A stretch of 64,000 nt of DNA from Leisingera sp. SS27 (lineage in GTDB: Bacteria > Pseudomonadota > Alphaproteobacteria > Rhodobacterales > Rhodobacteraceae), in the NCBI RefSeq assembly GCF_028368855.1, contig NZ_JAQNCY010000005.1, forward strand, positions 248,001 to 312,000, written 5' to 3'. Positions 31,552-41,347 of this stretch are shown piece after piece. The notes beneath the pieces were generated by a model that saw only the letters and a program-made list of their open reading frames with translations, was not told where the DNA came from and did not search any database. Both the position numbers and the translations under genes were made by a program. Numbering within the stretch: position 1 is the stretch's first letter; the number at the start of each line of letters is the position of its first letter.

Positions 31552-32832
31552 ATGCAACCGGGACGCTATTTTTGCGCCATCGCAGCGATGTGCAGCCTAT
31601 CGGCCTGCGCACCGGCCCCTATTGGCGATACAGAAAGCGGTGGACCGCGCAGCAGTTTCGCACAGACCGGCGAGTCCTCCTCCGAAGTCATCAGCGCCTT
31701 GATGGATCGCCGCTCGCTGCTGGCCGAAGACAGCGCCTTCGGGCAGGTTGCAACGGCAGCCATCGCCGCATCTTCCCGCGCGGCGGAAGCAGAGCTCATC
31801 AGCGCCAAGCTGCGGGCAGAGGCCGCGTCCAAAAACTGGCTGCCGACACTGGGGCCGTCCGTCAGCCTGACCGACCTTGGCGATCTGGTTGCCGGGCTGC
31901 TGATTGAACAGGTGCTGTTCGACAATGGCCGCCGCAAGGCGGAGCGGGAATTTGCCGCCGCCGATGTGGAGGTCGCTGCAGTCAGCCTGTCGCAGGACAT
32001 GAACGGCCGGGTGGAAACTGCCGTCGGCCTTTATGCCGCTGCCCTGCGCGGGGATGAGAAGGCCGCTTACGGCGACCGAGCCCTGCGCCGGATGCAGGAA
32101 TTCCGCCGCATTGTGCAGGGCCGCGTCGATGGCGGCGTTTCCGACCGCGCCGACCTGAACGTGGTGGACAGCAAAATCAGCGGCATCCGCACCGCCACTG
32201 CCACCGCCCGGGACGCAGCAACCACTGCCCGTGCTGAATTGCAGGCGATGACGGGGCAGAGTTTCGGCCAGAAGCCTTCGCATCTGTCAATTGGCACACC
32301 GCCCGAACAGGGCCAGTTCCTTTCAGTGCTTAAGGTCGGCGCCGAGGCGGAGCGCACCATTGCCCAGGCCAGATCCGGCCGCGCCGGGCTCCTGCCGCAA
32401 ATTTCCGCGGCTGGAAATGTAACCACGGACGGGTCGGGTGCCGGTATTACCCTGGGCACCGGACAGCCGCTGGGGCTGGGCACACCCGCTGCGATTCAGG
32501 CTCTGGAAGCTTCAAAGGAAGCCGCCAAGCGTCAGGTGGGAGAAGCTGAGGAAGCTGCCCGGCGCGCCTACAGCCGCCAAGTGCAGCAGATCGCCTCCTA
32601 TCAGCGGCAGGAGGGCGAGACCGCCATGCTGGTGCGCCGCAGCCGCGAAACATATGAGCTGTTCCAGAAGCAATTCGAGGCAGGTCAGCGTCCGGTAATG
32701 GAAGTGATCCAGGTCTATGAAGAGCTGGTGCGCCGCGAGCAGGCCTATATCGACGCGAAGTTCGAGGTGGTTCTGATCCAGCTGGAACTGGCACGCGATC
32801 TGGGGCTGCTGGCTGATGGGGACAAAATTTGA
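31552..32832 (+). CDS. TolC-family outer-membrane lipoprotein of type I secretion
   Basis: 426 residues. Lipobox LSAC at 16-19 predicts an outer-membrane lipoprotein. The rest is long helical TolC/OprM fold: EQVLFDNGRRKAEREFAAADVEV and a matching second half FEAGQRPVMEVIQVYEELVRREQ. It would form the outer-membrane channel for the upstream adhesin. The start is uncertain: an ATG at 31552 gives the best lipoprotein signal, and a TTG at 31528 adds eight residues. The stop overlaps the next start (TTGA). Confidence 0.85.
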   Translation: MQPGRYFCAIAAMCSLSACAPAPIGDTESGGPRSSFAQTGESSSEVISALMDRRSLLAEDSAFGQVATAAIAASSRAAEAELISAKLRAEAASKNWLPTLGPSVSLTDLGDLVAGLLIEQVLFDNGRRKAEREFAAADVEVAAVSLSQDMNGRVETAVGLYAAALRGDEKAAYGDRALRRMQEFRRIVQGRVDGGVSDRADLNVVDSKISGIRTATATARDAATTARAELQAMTGQSFGQKPSHLSIGTPPEQGQFLSVLKVGAEAERTIAQARSGRAGLLPQISAAGNVTTDGSGAGITLGTGQPLGLGTPAAIQALEASKEAAKRQVGEAEEAARRAYSRQVQQIASYQRQEGETAMLVRRSRETYELFQKQFEAGQRPVMEVIQVYEELVRREQAYIDAKFEVVLIQLELARDLGLLADGDKI

Positions 32833-35165
32833 CCGACACAACGCAAAAGCCGCCCCGCCCTCAACCCGCGCCCGGGAATAAGCCGGTTCTGCGGGCCGTT
32901 CCCGCTGCCGCGCCGAAAACTGCCGCGCAGGACAGGATCAAACCCGCCAATGCTCCGGCCCCTGCCGCACCCCCCGGGCCAAACACGCAGATCAAGCCGA
33001 AGACAGACAACCGGCCCAAGCCGCAGGACGCACAGCCCGAGGTTGGCTCCCTGCTGGAAGGGGCAGCCGCCCGCATCCAGCACCGGGCCAGCCTGATCGC
33101 CACCCTAGCCGCCCTGAAGGGCAGCGAAGTGCCCGTCAGCGATGTCGCCGCCTTCCTGTGGCAGGAGACGCCCGGCGATCTGTCGCTGCACACGCTGGCC
33201 AAGGCAGTGCAATCCGTCGGCCTGCAGCCCAAGGTGCTTGAAAAGCAGAGCCTTGCCCCCGCGTTGTGGCCGGCGCTAGCGATAATGTCCGGCGGCCAGT
33301 GCGTGCTGGTTCTGGGCCAGGCCGACGATGCGCTGACCATCTATGACACCTCCTGCCCGGATAACCGCACAGAGGTGCCGCTGGCGGAATTCAGCCCCTA
33401 TTTCACCGGCACCGTGCTGTCGGCCCGCCCCTCGCTCAAGCAGATGGCGGCCAAGCACACGCCGCAGATTGATCCCGGCCACTGGTTCTGGAGCGAATTC
33501 CCCAAATACCGCCGCCAAGTGGGTGAGATTATGCTTGGCTCGCTGGTGGCAAACATATTGGCTGTGTCCGTCGCGCTGTTTTCCCTTCAAGTCTATGACC
33601 GAGTGGTGCCGCATCAGTCGCACGCCACGTTGTGGGTGCTAGCAGTCGGTGCCTTTTTAGCAATTGCGCTGGAAGCGATGCTGAAACTGGCCCGCGCCCG
33701 GCTGACCGATGCTGCAGGCCGCCAGATTGAACTATCGGTGCAGCACAATTTGATGCGCCGCCTGATTGGCATGAGGTCCGACAAAAAGCCACTGCCGCCT
33801 TCAGGCTTGTTTGCCGCGATGCGCGATTTCGGCTCGGTGCGGGAGTTCTTCACTTCTTCCACCATCTCTACGCTGGCAGATATCCCTTTCATCGCAGTGT
33901 TCCTGCTGCTGGTCGCCTCGATCGCTGGTCCTGTGGTCTGGGTGATCATCGCGGGCGGCATCCTGATGTTGCTGCCGGCCTACTTCATGCAGAAGAAGAT
34001 GATCGCCTATACCCGCCAGACCCAGGGTGCGAATGCCAAGGCCGGGCGGCTGCTGCATGAAGTAGTCACAGAACTCGACACCGTGAAGACCCAGCGCGGC
34101 GAGGAGCGGGTGCTGCGGCTGTGGGATGAGCTGAACACGCTGTCTTCACACTCCGCGACCGAGCAGCGCAAGCTGTCCAGCGCCCTCACCTACTGGTCGC
34201 AGGGCGTGCAGCAGGCAACCTATATCACCGCGGTGGTGCTGGGCACTCTGCTGGTGTTTGCGGGCGAATTCACAGTCGGTACAATCATCGCGACCGGCAT
34301 CCTGACCAGCCGCACGCTGGCGCCGCTGACACAGTTTGCCGCTACCCTGGCGCGCTGGAGCAACGTCAAGGCGGCGCTGGAGGGGCTGGACGCCATCGCT
34401 CAGGCGCCGCAGGAGAAAGAGCAGGAACGCACCTATCTGCGCCGCCAGAAAATCGAGGGCCGTTTCGAGCTGCGCGAGATTATGTTCCGCTATGAGGATG
34501 ACGCGGCCCCGACGCTGGACGTGCAGGCGGTGGCGGTCACACCGGGCCAGCGGGTTGCGGTCCTTGGCGTCAATGGCTCCGGCAAGTCCACCCTGCTGAA
34601 ACTGCTGTCCGGGCTATATGCGCCCGACCGGGGCCGTATCCTGCTGGATGGCACCGACATGGCGCAAATTGATCCGCGCGACCTGCGCGCAAACATCGGC
34701 TACCTCAGCCAGGACGTGCGGCTGTTTGCCGGTTCCCTGCGCGACAACTTGAACCTCAACCAGCTGGAGCGCGACGACGACCGGCTGATGGAGGCGCTGG
34801 AGTTTGCGGGTCTTGGCGCCCATGTGCGCAACCACCACAAGGGGCTGGACCTGGAGATCAGCGATGGCGGCCACGGACTGTCGATCGGCCAGCGCCAGTC
34901 GATCGGCTGGGCGCGGCTGTGGCTGCAAAACCCCTCTGTCGTGCTGCTGGATGAACCCACTGCGGCGCTGGACCAGACACTGGAACGCACCCTGGTGAGC
35001 CGCCTCGAGAACTGGCTGGAGGGCCGCACCGCGGTTATCGCTACACACCGGATGCCGATCCTGTCACTGACCAACCGGACCTTGATCCTGCAGTCCGGCC
35101 GGATGGTCGTGGATGGCCCGCGCGATCAGGTTCTGGCACATCTGGCCGCAGGAGAAGGCAAATGA
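32829..35165 (+). CDS. Type I secretion ABC permease/ATPase with C39-like domain
   Basis: 778 residues from a TTG start at 32829, with GGGGA about seven bases upstream and overlap with the TolC stop. The N-terminal 70 residues are Pro/Ala-rich. A C39-like domain (about 85-205) follows without the catalytic Cys, as in LapB/HlyB-type transporters that bind rather than cut their cargo. The six-helix membrane domain covers about 240-530. The ATPase has Walker A GVNGSGKST (near 580), signature LSIGQRQ (near 685) and Walker B VVLLDEPTAAL (near 703). Exports the adhesin directly across both membranes with the flanking TolC and HlyD. Confidence 0.93.
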   Translation: MTDTTQKPPRPQPAPGNKPVLRAVPAAAPKTAAQDRIKPANAPAPAAPPGPNTQIKPKTDNRPKPQDAQPEVGSLLEGAAARIQHRASLIATLAALKGSEVPVSDVAAFLWQETPGDLSLHTLAKAVQSVGLQPKVLEKQSLAPALWPALAIMSGGQCVLVLGQADDALTIYDTSCPDNRTEVPLAEFSPYFTGTVLSARPSLKQMAAKHTPQIDPGHWFWSEFPKYRRQVGEIMLGSLVANILAVSVALFSLQVYDRVVPHQSHATLWVLAVGAFLAIALEAMLKLARARLTDAAGRQIELSVQHNLMRRLIGMRSDKKPLPPSGLFAAMRDFGSVREFFTSSTISTLADIPFIAVFLLLVASIAGPVVWVIIAGGILMLLPAYFMQKKMIAYTRQTQGANAKAGRLLHEVVTELDTVKTQRGEERVLRLWDELNTLSSHSATEQRKLSSALTYWSQGVQQATYITAVVLGTLLVFAGEFTVGTIIATGILTSRTLAPLTQFAATLARWSNVKAALEGLDAIAQAPQEKEQERTYLRRQKIEGRFELREIMFRYEDDAAPTLDVQAVAVTPGQRVAVLGVNGSGKSTLLKLLSGLYAPDRGRILLDGTDMAQIDPRDLRANIGYLSQDVRLFAGSLRDNLNLNQLERDDDRLMEALEFAGLGAHVRNHHKGLDLEISDGGHGLSIGQRQSIGWARLWLQNPSVVLLDEPTAALDQTLERTLVSRLENWLEGRTAVIATHRMPILSLTNRTLILQSGRMVVDGPRDQVLAHLAAGEGK

Positions 35166-36340
35166 CCATGGCGCTGCACGACCCCTACGGCAACATGGAG
35201 GCTCCGCGCAGCGCCAGCCGCATCATCTACCTGGCGCTGGCGGCAGTGCTCACCTTCCTGATCTGGGCGGCCTTTGCCTCCATCGACGAAATTGTGCGCG
35301 GCGAGGGCCAGGTGGTTTCTTCCTCGCGCGCGCAAATCGTGCAGAACCTGGAGGGCGGCATTCTGGCGGAACTGCATGTACGCCAGGGCGACATCGTGAC
35401 CGCAGGCCAGGTGCTGGCCAAGCTGCAGGACACCAAGTTCCGCACAGCCGCGGACGAACTGCAAAACCAGATTGATGCGCTGGAGATCCGGCGACACCGG
35501 CTGGAAGCACAGACAAAAGGGGCCTTTGAGTTTGCCGTGCCGGACATGCTGGCACAACGCTCGCCTGGCATTCTGGCCTCAGAGCGCGGCCTGCTGACCG
35601 CGCGGCAGACCGACTTTGCCAGCCGCCGCGACAGCGCCCGGCAGATCATGGATCAGCTGAACGCAGAGCTGGCCAACATGGAGCGGCTCTACAAGCAAAA
35701 AATCGTGGCGCTGATCGAAGTGAACAAGGCCCGCAAGGCCGCCACAGATGCCCGCGCCAAATTTAACGAAATCGGTACTCAGGCCGAGCTTGAGCAGGCT
35801 GAGGAATACGCCCAGACCCTGCGGGAAATCACCACCCTCCGGCAGGAACAGCGGCTGGCCGTTGATCAGCTGAACCGCACGATCATTACATCCCCGATGG
35901 CGGGGATCGTGAACAGTCTGGCTGTCACCACCATCGGCGGCGTAATCCGCCCCGGTGAGGAGATCCTGGAGATCATACCTTTGGGCGAGGAACTGTTCGT
36001 CGAGGCGCGGGTAAAGCCTGAAGATATCGCCAGCGTTCAACCCGGCCAGGACGCCACCATCAAGCTGTCCGCCTATGACTACACCATCTACGGCTCGTTG
36101 CGCGGTAAGGTGGATTTCGTCTCTGCCGACACCTTCGAGGATGAGCGCAATCCGCGCGCTGATCCCTATTACCGGGTGACGGTGCGGGTGGACAAATCCG
36201 GTTTCACCGAACGCCAGCAATCGATTGAGATCCGCCCCGGCATGCGTGCCACTGCAGAATTGCAGACCGGAGCCAAGACGGTGCTGCAATACCTGCTGAA
36301 ACCGCTCTACAAGTCACGTGAGGCACTTCGCGAGCCTTAG
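35162..36340 (+). CDS. HlyD-family periplasmic adaptor of type I secretion
   Basis: 392 residues. A short cytoplasmic start, one membrane helix (about 20-40), a barrel/lipoyl half-motif (VVSSSRAQIVQNLEGGILAELHVRQGDIVTAGQVLAKL), a long helical hairpin (about 95-235) and the family C-terminal signature (DPYYRVTVRVDKSG, RPGMRATAELQTGAKTVLQYLLKPL). It bridges the ABC protein and the TolC-like channel. The ATG overlaps the ABC gene stop (ATGA), completing a coupled tolC-ABC-hlyD set. Confidence 0.95.
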   Translation: MTMALHDPYGNMEAPRSASRIIYLALAAVLTFLIWAAFASIDEIVRGEGQVVSSSRAQIVQNLEGGILAELHVRQGDIVTAGQVLAKLQDTKFRTAADELQNQIDALEIRRHRLEAQTKGAFEFAVPDMLAQRSPGILASERGLLTARQTDFASRRDSARQIMDQLNAELANMERLYKQKIVALIEVNKARKAATDARAKFNEIGTQAELEQAEEYAQTLREITTLRQEQRLAVDQLNRTIITSPMAGIVNSLAVTTIGGVIRPGEEILEIIPLGEELFVEARVKPEDIASVQPGQDATIKLSAYDYTIYGSLRGKVDFVSADTFEDERNPRADPYYRVTVRVDKSGFTERQQSIEIRPGMRATAELQTGAKTVLQYLLKPLYKSREALREP

Positions 36341-36352
36341 AAAACGAAGAGA

Positions 36353-36371
36353 CTGCTCCAATTGGGAGCAG
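36353..36371. terminator. Hairpin between convergent hlyD and protease genes
   Basis: CTGCTCC-AATTG-GGAGCAG, seven-pair stem in the 62-base gap between convergent genes. A-rich flank on the left gives a T tract only when read leftward, so it may mainly end the protease transcript. Confidence 0.5.
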
Positions 36372-36402
36372 CCTCCGAACGTTAGGTTGCCGGAAAGGGG
36401 CG

Positions 36403-37116
36403 TCAGCCGGCCCGGCGGATCAGGTCACTGAGCGTGGCGTCCAGTGCGGTTCCGATCGACACCGGTCTCCGGCCCATGGCTGCCTTCGCGGAAATCACCG
36501 ATACCAGCCGCGGTGCCCGGCCCGGGCGCAGCTCAAGCACCGGCGACCCGGAAGCCCCAAAATCCACCAGGCATGACATAACAAGTGTGCGGCTCTTACG
36601 CGCCAGAACACTGCAGGATCGTTTCAGACTTGGCCGGGTGGCGTGATGCTGCGTATAAGACATCACATCCAGGGTATCGCCACGCTGGACACCCGCGTGC
36701 ATGGCCAGCGGCACGATCTGCCGGCTGCTGATTGGCCGGTCCAGCCGCAGCACAGCCAGATCATTTCCGATTTGGTGCGTTCCCGACGGACGGTACTGGT
36801 ACTGCGGATGCACAACCGCCTTTACCACTTGGCGCAACGCAACTGCGCGGCGCCCAGACAATCCGGCCTCAAACCAGATGCTCTGCGGGTCGACCCGTGC
36901 ACCTGTCCTTGGATCGAACAGGCAGTGCGCTGCAGTCAGCACCAAATTGGGTGCCACCAGCGCACCGGTACACATGCTCTTGTTGGCGATGTTCAGCCGG
37001 CCGACGGCTTCAAGCCCCTGTGTAGACCCGGCGCGTGCCTGCGGCTCATCCGCAGCCGCGCCTAGGGGCATGCCCAGGGACAGGCATGCCACAATTGCAG
37101 CAATAGTCAGTCTCAT
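36403..37116 (-). CDS. Trypsin-like serine protease (S1 family), secreted
   Basis: 237 residues with Sec signal peptide ending near residue 22 (GAAA). Catalytic triad: His64 (LTAAHC), Asp119 (IGNDLAVLRLD), Ser189 in FGASGSPV. The usual Asp before the catalytic Ser is Ala here (GAS instead of GDS), as in some V8-like bacterial proteases. Cys residues near 49/65 and 168/182 could form disulphides. Periplasmic or secreted, target unknown. It converges on the type I secretion genes; a link with the adhesin is only positional. Confidence 0.88.
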   Translation of the reverse strand: MRLTIAAIVACLSLGMPLGAAADEPQARAGSTQGLEAVGRLNIANKSMCTGALVAPNLVLTAAHCLFDPRTGARVDPQSIWFEAGLSGRRAVALRQVVKAVVHPQYQYRPSGTHQIGNDLAVLRLDRPISSRQIVPLAMHAGVQRGDTLDVMSYTQHHATRPSLKRSCSVLARKSRTLVMSCLVDFGASGSPVLELRPGRAPRLVSVISAKAAMGRRPVSIGTALDATLSDLIRRAG

Positions 37117-37689
37117 AACCCACTCCAGGTTCCCACAAGGGCATCGTCATTCAAGCGTGCGGCTGGAATGAGACCCAATGTTGCCGGGCTGAGACCAAAA
37201 GGTGGACAGAATGCGGCAGCGTTAACAATTCCCTAACCCCCCGGTTATTGATGCTTAACCATGGCAAAAAAGTCTGCCGCTTGGCTAGAGAAAGTAAACA
37301 AAGTGTAAATATTTTTTCCAAATCCAGAACAACAAAGGGGAAGTCGATGATCTGCCTAAGGAGAAATCCGGCCGGAAACGCGGTTGATTGTCGCGAAACA
37401 AGGTCACCAGAGCGGAAAAAATTAACGAATCCATCCCGGCGAAGCGACAGCCTGCCCGCAGCCATTAACCAATTCGGCCCATGCCGCCACGCCCAACACG
37501 TTAACGCCGGACCGGTCAATCACCACCTGAGCAGGTCAGCCACGGCAGGGAAATACCATCATCTTGAAAGTTTTTGCCGCCTTTTTTCCGCAACATTAAC
37601 GGATCGAAAATCAATCTGACATTGTATCAAACCCAATCCAGTCCCCTACCCCGGCGTCAAGCCGGAAGATGCCTGCCGGAGGTGTTGTA
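37117..37689. other. AT-richer intergenic region upstream of chemoreceptor
   Basis: 573 bases between the divergent protease and chemoreceptor genes. No supported gene. It is clearly lower in GC than its neighbours and contains six TTAAC words on the plus strand, described as a separate entry. Confidence 0.6.
37222..37600 (+). promoter_or_regulatory. Cluster of CtrA-like TTAAC motifs
   Basis: TTAAC at 37222, 37255, 37422, 37465, 37501 and 37596. The first is part of TTAA-N7-CTAAC (37222-37237), one mismatch from the full CtrA box TTAA-N7-TTAAC. The second is the 8-mer TTAACCAT (37255-37262). CtrA governs motility and chemotaxis genes in many Rhodobacterales, and the downstream gene is a chemoreceptor. 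Confidence 0.45.
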
Positions 37690-40053
37690 TTGAAAATGTT
37701 GCAGTCTCTTAAGCTTTCTCAAAAACTCCCTCTGCTGGTGGTCGGCACAGCGGTGACGGTAACCATTGTCCTGATCACCTTCAGCACCAGCTACTTCCGG
37801 CGTAGTGTCATCCATGATGCTGAGATCGTCTTGCAATCTCTGGTCCGTGACCGCGAAGCAGCGCTGAATAACTACCTCGAATCCATTGAAGCGGCTATTG
37901 TCACAGTCTCCGCAGTTCCCTCCACCGCAAAAGCGATGAAAGACATGGGCGTAACTTGGGGCACCCGTAGCGGCAGCGGCCAGGAAGAAGTCAGCAATTT
38001 GTCTATGTTTGCCTCGGCGTCATCACCCTACGATATTCACTTTGAGCGCAGCCACCCGGCATTCGCAGGAATCATGGAACGCCTGGGCTATTACGACATC
38101 TTCCTGCTCACTCCAGAGGGTGACGTGATCTTTTCGGTCACCAAGGAAGCCGACTACACCACCAACGTGGTTTCCGGCCCATACAATGGAACTGGTCTGG
38201 CGCAGGCATTCCAGCTTGCTGTGGCAGGTGAAAGACAGCATGTCTATTTCTCTGATATTGCACCTTACGCACCCAGTGCGGACGCACCCGCGGCATTCGC
38301 TGCGACCCGAATCCAAGACAGCGGCGGACGTTTCATTGGTGTATTTGCGGTGCAGGTCGCAATTGACGAAATATCCGCGATCATTACGGACTTTGGCGGC
38401 GACTTGGAAACCCTCGACGTTTACCTTGCCGGTCAGGACTTCAAAGCCAGAACCGCTTCGCGTCAGGACGGAGGCCACAGTCTCTTGGGCGACCTGGGGC
38501 GACGGGCCTATCTCCTGGATGCCTTTGCAGACCTTACTGAAACAAACGCTTCTGATGACAACATGGCGGGCGGCACTTTCCACCCATCAACCGCACTGGC
38601 CGACGGCAGCACCGTTGCCGCGGTTTCGGCACCAGTGACATTCCGCAACCTCCAGTGGGCACTGGTTGCGGAACTTGACCAGGATGAAATCCTGGCGCCG
38701 GCGGTTGCCCAGCAGCAAATTATGATCCTGATCTCTCTGATCTGCGCCGCCCTTGTGTCCCTCGTCGGCTGGCTTTTTGCGCGCTCTGTGACGCGTCCGA
38801 TCGACCGGATCTGCGCGGACATGGAGGCGGTGTCCTCGGGCGATCTCGATACGGAGGTCGCGGCGGCCAGCCGCGGCGACGAGATCGGCCAGATCGGCAA
38901 GACTCTGGTCTCCATGCAGGACGACCTGAAGCTGGCCCGCGCCGCCGAAGAGGAACGCGCCGAGATGCAGCGGCAGCAGCAGCAGGTGGTCGAAAAACTG
39001 AGCTCTGGCCTGGTGCAGCTCGCCGATGGCGATTTCTCGCAGCCGATCAGCAGCGCTTTCCCGGAGGAATACGAGCAGCTGCGGCAGAACTTCAACAGCA
39101 CCGTCAGCAACCTCAGCACCACGGTGCAGCAGGTGATCGAGGCCTCCGGCAGCATCCGCAACGGCGCCGCCGAGATCAGCCAGGCCTCCGACGACCTGTC
39201 GCACCGCACCGAAAGCCAGGCCGCAACGCTGGAACAGACCGCCGCGGCGCTGGATGAGCTGACCGCTTCCGTCAAATCCGCCGCCGACGGCGCGCGCAGC
39301 GTCGAGGCCACCATGGCCGAGGCCCGCACCGAGGCGGAGAACAACCGCGAAGTGGTGCAAAGCGCGGTCTCGGCAATGACCGAGATCGAGCAGTCCTCGA
39401 ACCACATCAGCCAGATCATCAGCGTGATCGACGACATCGCCTTCCAGACCAACCTGCTGGCGCTGAACGCAGGCGTCGAGGCGGCGCGGGCGGGTGAGGC
39501 CGGCAAGGGCTTTGCGGTGGTCGCGAGCGAAGTGCGCGCCCTGGCGCAGCGGTCCTCGGATGCGGCGATGGAGATCAAGACGCTGATCTCGGACAGTTCC
39601 AAACAGGTGGAGCGCGGCGTCGATCTGGTCGGCAAGGCCGGCGAGGCGCTGCAGAGCATCGTCGAGCAGGTGACCCATATCTCGCAGCTGGTTTCCGGCA
39701 TTGCCGAGGGTGCGGCGGAGCAGTCCACCGGCCTCCACGAGATCAACACCGGGGTCACCCAGCTGGACCAGGTCACCCAGCAGAACGCGGCAATGGTGGA
39801 AGAGGCCACTGCGGCCGGCCACATGCTGAACACCGATGCCGGCAAGCTGGCTGAACTGGTGGCGCATTTCCGGGTCTCCGGCGGCACCCTGTCCGCCCGC
39901 CCGGCCCCGGCAGCGGCCCCCGCCGCCGCCCCGGCCGCCAGGCCCGCGCCGTCGGCGCATGGCGAGGACAACTGGGAGATCGAGGCCAGCCCGGCACCGG
40001 CAGCTGCCGCCAGCAGCGGCAATGCCGCCCGCGATCTCTGGCAGGATTTCTAA
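37690..40053 (+). CDS. Methyl-accepting chemotaxis protein
   Basis: 787 residues from a TTG start at 37690, which lies seven bases after GGAGG; the ATG two codons later is 13 bases away and one at 37669 has no ribosome site. First helix about 11-33, a dCache-like extracytoplasmic sensor about 34-340, second helix about 343-365, HAMP, then the signalling hairpin with [36 protein letters not shown] (near 587). The tail is Ala/Pro-rich and ends DNWEIEAS...DLWQDF, resembling CheR/CheB-tethering pentapeptides. The signalling half is much richer in GC than the sensor half, suggesting a mosaic gene. Confidence 0.95.
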   Translation: MKMLQSLKLSQKLPLLVVGTAVTVTIVLITFSTSYFRRSVIHDAEIVLQSLVRDREAALNNYLESIEAAIVTVSAVPSTAKAMKDMGVTWGTRSGSGQEEVSNLSMFASASSPYDIHFERSHPAFAGIMERLGYYDIFLLTPEGDVIFSVTKEADYTTNVVSGPYNGTGLAQAFQLAVAGERQHVYFSDIAPYAPSADAPAAFAATRIQDSGGRFIGVFAVQVAIDEISAIITDFGGDLETLDVYLAGQDFKARTASRQDGGHSLLGDLGRRAYLLDAFADLTETNASDDNMAGGTFHPSTALADGSTVAAVSAPVTFRNLQWALVAELDQDEILAPAVAQQQIMILISLICAALVSLVGWLFARSVTRPIDRICADMEAVSSGDLDTEVAAASRGDEIGQIGKTLVSMQDDLKLARAAEEERAEMQRQQQQVVEKLSSGLVQLADGDFSQPISSAFPEEYEQLRQNFNSTVSNLSTTVQQVIEASGSIRNGAAEISQASDDLSHRTESQAATLEQTAAALDELTASVKSAADGARSVEATMAEARTEAENNREVVQSAVSAMTEIEQSSNHISQIISVIDDIAFQTNLLALNAGVEAARAGEAGKGFAVVASEVRALAQRSSDAAMEIKTLISDSSKQVERGVDLVGKAGEALQSIVEQVTHISQLVSGIAEGAAEQSTGLHEINTGVTQLDQVTQQNAAMVEEATAAGHMLNTDAGKLAELVAHFRVSGGTLSARPAPAAAPAAAPAARPAPSAHGEDNWEIEASPAPAAAASSGNAARDLWQDF

Positions 40054-40524
40054 AAAACAACAGAAGGCGCCGCAAAAAAACGCGGCGCCTTCAGGCAGTC
40101 CAGTTGCTACAAGGCCGCCACCGAGCAGGCCAGCCAAAGGGGTAATAGCGGCTAATGTGCCGCCGGCGGAAAGCAGCAGTCTTTTAACTCGTATCCCCAC
40201 ACGCCCTGCAGAGGCAATTCTGACCAAATGCTCTGGTAAAAACACTTGTGCGCAGCTTTGCGCATGTTGCGAACTTTCAGTAATTTTCAAAAAATTCGAA
40301 GCGTCGTGATCGTGGCAAAGCCCTATAAAACCCTCACAAATAGCCACCTTCAACCATAGAGAGAACGTTAAATTCTCCAGCCTTCACGCACCGCTCAGCT
40401 TTCCTTAATCAACTCCCGTCAGATAATGACCCTAAGCGTGATTGAATGTGCTACACTCAACTTAAGAGTGTTTCGCTCAGGTGACCTTTGCTCGAAGGAT
40501 CATCTCAACACAAAGGGGTACATA
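40054..40524. other. Intergenic region before receiver cassette
   Basis: 471 bases. It holds the chemoreceptor terminator near its start and a small dyad GAGAA-N7-TTCTC (40361-40377). The last 200 bases are AT-rich and probably contain the cassette promoter. No gene supported. Confidence 0.4.
40063..40092 (+). terminator. Chemoreceptor terminator hairpin
   Basis: Perfect 11-pair stem GAAGGCGCCGC (40063-40073) / GCGGCGCCTTC (40082-40092) with an A-rich eight-base loop, nine bases after the stop codon. Confidence 0.7.
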
Positions 40525-41256
40525 ATGAGTGACAATGGTTTTTCAGAGGTGACCGCTCCGCCTTTTATGCAACCCGTGATTCTCAACATCCTTTCAGTTG
40601 ATGATGACGAAATTGACAGGCTGCGCCTGAAGAAACTGTGCCGCAAGGCCGGAATGGAGGCCGAGTTCTTTGAGGCTGCGAATCTGGACGAGATGCGGCG
40701 GCGACTGGATCAGGAACAATATGACCTGGTGTTTCTGGACCATAACTTGGGTATGGACACTGGCCTTGATGCCCTGAAGCTGCTGCTCTCTCACGAAGAT
40801 CAAGTGCAGGCTGTGCCGATAATGCTGACGAGCGTCACCAGTTATCAGACCGCAGTGGAGGCCATGCGCCGCGGTTGTGCGGACTACATCGTCAAGGAAG
40901 AATTGTCGGTGGATGCTCTGATCAAGTCAATTGCCTCCGCCATCGAACGGCGGGCGCTCTATGGCCAGCTCTCCAGTGCGCGGGCTTCTGAGAAGGAGCT
41001 GCGGCGCATTTTCCAGCGTTTCATCGTTGGATGCGGCCCCGACCTCCGGCTGCTGCTCAGCCGGACCCTCGCGGGAGTCAGAGTTGTGAAATCTCAAGCC
41101 CGTCAGGACGACAGTGTTTCCCCTGCCGTATTGGCAGATGTGACAATGCTCGAGCGAAGCTGCAAAGATCTGGTGGCATTCATGGATGATCTGGATAGCG
41201 TCATTGACGACACCCGTGAGTTCACCGCCCGCGTATCGCCCAATCTACTGCAATAG
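40525..41256 (+). CDS. Response regulator with helical C-terminal domain
   Basis: 243 residues. Receiver domain about 18-140, with acidic pocket VDDDE (25-29), phosphoacceptor Asp72 (VFLDHN) and conserved Lys (IVKEE). The C-terminal part (about 145-243) is helical, and its order (SEKELRRIFQRFIVGCGPDLRLLLSR, then LERSCKDLVAFMDDLDSVI) recalls a histidine-kinase DHp hairpin without the phospho-accepting His and without an ATPase domain. ATG at 40525 follows AAAGGGG by six bases. First of three signalling genes in a row. Confidence 0.85.
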   Translation: MSDNGFSEVTAPPFMQPVILNILSVDDDEIDRLRLKKLCRKAGMEAEFFEAANLDEMRRRLDQEQYDLVFLDHNLGMDTGLDALKLLLSHEDQVQAVPIMLTSVTSYQTAVEAMRRGCADYIVKEELSVDALIKSIASAIERRALYGQLSSARASEKELRRIFQRFIVGCGPDLRLLLSRTLAGVRVVKSQARQDDSVSPAVLADVTMLERSCKDLVAFMDDLDSVIDDTREFTARVSPNLLQ

Positions 41257-41347
41257 CATATTTTTTGGGCGAAGTCCGATCCAAGGATGTTCCGTTCCGC
41301 CACAGTTTCACCCATCGGAAACCCTAGGCCAGAGGAGTGACTTTAGG

